Shown here piece after piece: positions 63,433 through 64,000 of a stretch of DNA of 64,000 bases (position 1 is its first letter; every line of letters begins with the position of its first letter). The notes beneath the pieces are model-generated. The model searched no databases, was not told the DNA's origin, and worked only from the letters and a program-made list of their open reading frames with translations. Origin of the DNA: Cryobacterium breve (GTDB taxonomy: Bacteria; Actinomycetota; Actinomycetes; Actinomycetales; Microbacteriaceae); contig NZ_CP075584.1 of NCBI RefSeq assembly GCF_027594785.1, positions 1,984,001 through 2,048,000 of the forward strand, given 5' to 3'. The position numbers were made by a program, and so were the translations under genes.

Positions 63433-64000
63433 GTGAATGTGCAGGCCTTGACGGTTGAAACCACTCCCATTGCCGACATTCGACAACTGGTCCTTCTTCT
63501 CGACGCCCGGAAGCCGCTGCTCTGGATGCGTCGCAACCAGGGCCTCGCCGGCCTCGGCTCGGCCCTGCGGCTCGAATTCTCGGGCCCGACCCGCATGACG
63601 GATGCCGCGAGCGCGTGGCGGGACGTCGTCGCCGCATCCACGGTGACCGATCCGCTCGCGAGAACGGGCACCGGCCTGCTGGCGTTCGGCACCTTCGCCT
63701 TCGACGACGAATCCGCCGAGACGAGCGTGCTCCTCGTTCCGGAGGTCATCGTCGGGCGTGAGGACGGCCTGTGCTGGGTCACCCGGATCTGGCCGACCGG
63801 GGGCACCCCTCCGGAGATTCCGGTGGCGCTGCATCCGCTCGGCACCGAATACCGCATCTCGCTGCTCTCGGGCACGCTGCGGCCCGAGGCGTACAAGGCC
63901 GCCGTCGATGAGGCGGTCGTGCGTCTCTCCGCCGGCGAGGTCAACAAGGTCGTGCTCGCCAGGGACCTCCGCGGGCACCTTCCGGCCAAGTCGGACCTGC
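63433..64000 (+). CDS. isochorismate synthase, 5' part (runs off the window)
   Basis: The N-terminal 189 residues of a chorismate-binding enzyme are present. The GTG at 63433 gives VNVQALTVETTPIADIRQLV, then LLAFGTFAFDDESAETSVLL, YRISLLSGTLRPEAYKAAVD and EAVVRLSAGEVNKVVLARDL, the last being the KVVLAR element of MenF/EntC/DhbC-type isochorismate synthases. The frame is open at the window end. Divergent from menG, it fits the first committed step of menaquinone synthesis. Salicylate/siderophore-type synthases share these motifs, but the neighbours favour menaquinone. Confidence 0.85.
   Translation, partial: MNVQALTVETTPIADIRQLVLLLDARKPLLWMRRNQGLAGLGSALRLEFSGPTRMTDAASAWRDVVAASTVTDPLARTGTGLLAFGTFAFDDESAETSVLLVPEVIVGREDGLCWVTRIWPTGGTPPEIPVALHPLGTEYRISLLSGTLRPEAYKAAVDEAVVRLSAGEVNKVVLARDLRGHLPAKSDL

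Noticed and set aside
62566-63978. 470-residue minus-strand open frame covering menG and beyond
   Set aside because: The genuine MenG frame is different and starts at 63326; the rest is antisense of the isochorismate synthase gene.

Overview
The window is high-GC actinobacterial DNA. Frequent GTG starts, tight ATGA-type overlaps, a menaquinone gene group (isochorismate synthase, MenG-type methyltransferase, polyprenyl synthase), an FprA-type reductase and lipoprotein signals of Gram-positive type suggest a Microbacteriaceae-like organism. The family assignment is an inference from gene style, not a computed placement.

Layout. (1) 1-6930, chromosomal: a beta-carbonic anhydrase, then a nitrogen-compound cluster. 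That cluster is a cyclase plus XRE-cupin regulator, divergent from an NCS1 permease, an NTF2-like protein, an amidinotransferase-fold enzyme and an allantoate/N-carbamoyl amidohydrolase. A small membrane protein follows. (2) 6931-7451: a scar with a truncated gene and what looks like the 3' tail of an older integrase. (3) 7452-39889: a 32.4-kb integrative island bounded by identical 39-bp copies of the 3' part of a tRNA-Met gene; the intact tRNA is at the right end. Its cargo (7.68-35.57 kb) is an M20 amidohydrolase, an aminotransferase, a peptide-type ABC transporter, a GlcD-like FAD oxidase, six luciferase-like flavin monooxygenases, a flavin reductase, an O-acetylhomoserine sulfhydrylase, a DUF1684 protein, a UroD/MetE-like protein, two AhpD/CMD proteins, a branched-chain-amino-acid-type ABC transporter, an HxlR regulator and a DoxX-like protein. 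Its core (35.7-39.8 kb) is a Replic_Relax-like protein, a non-coding block with a 118-bp inverted repeat and iteron-like repeats, a small Rep-like protein, an AlpA-like excisionase, an XRE repressor and a tyrosine integrase. (4) 39.8-52.8 kb: tRNA-Met, tRNA-Thr, a maltose/maltodextrin system (MalE, MalF, MalG, two GH13 enzymes, two LacI-type operators), a RelA-domain protein, an M23 peptidase, an inositol-monophosphatase-like enzyme, tRNA-Tyr and a LacI regulator. (5) 52.8-59.2 kb: a MacAB-like efflux operon. (6) 59.4-64 kb: YajQ, an aminotransferase remnant, FprA, polyprenyl synthase, MenG and the 5' part of isochorismate synthase.

How the genes work together. The cargo reads as one import-and-oxidise programme. 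Two transporters bring in amide, peptide-like or small N/S organics. FMNH2 from the reductase at 22028 could feed the six monooxygenases. The sulfhydrylase, whose start overlaps the reductase stop, could capture released sulfide or methanethiol into homocysteine or methionine. I regard this tRNA-borne sulfur/nitrogen scavenging island as the most interesting object here; the substrate is not visible in the sequence.

Caution. At least two dozen single-base indels, many in homopolymers, interrupt otherwise well-conserved genes on both strands, including housekeeping-type genes. They look like uncorrected long-read errors rather than pseudogenes, so I give whole-gene spans across frameshifts and say so in each entry.
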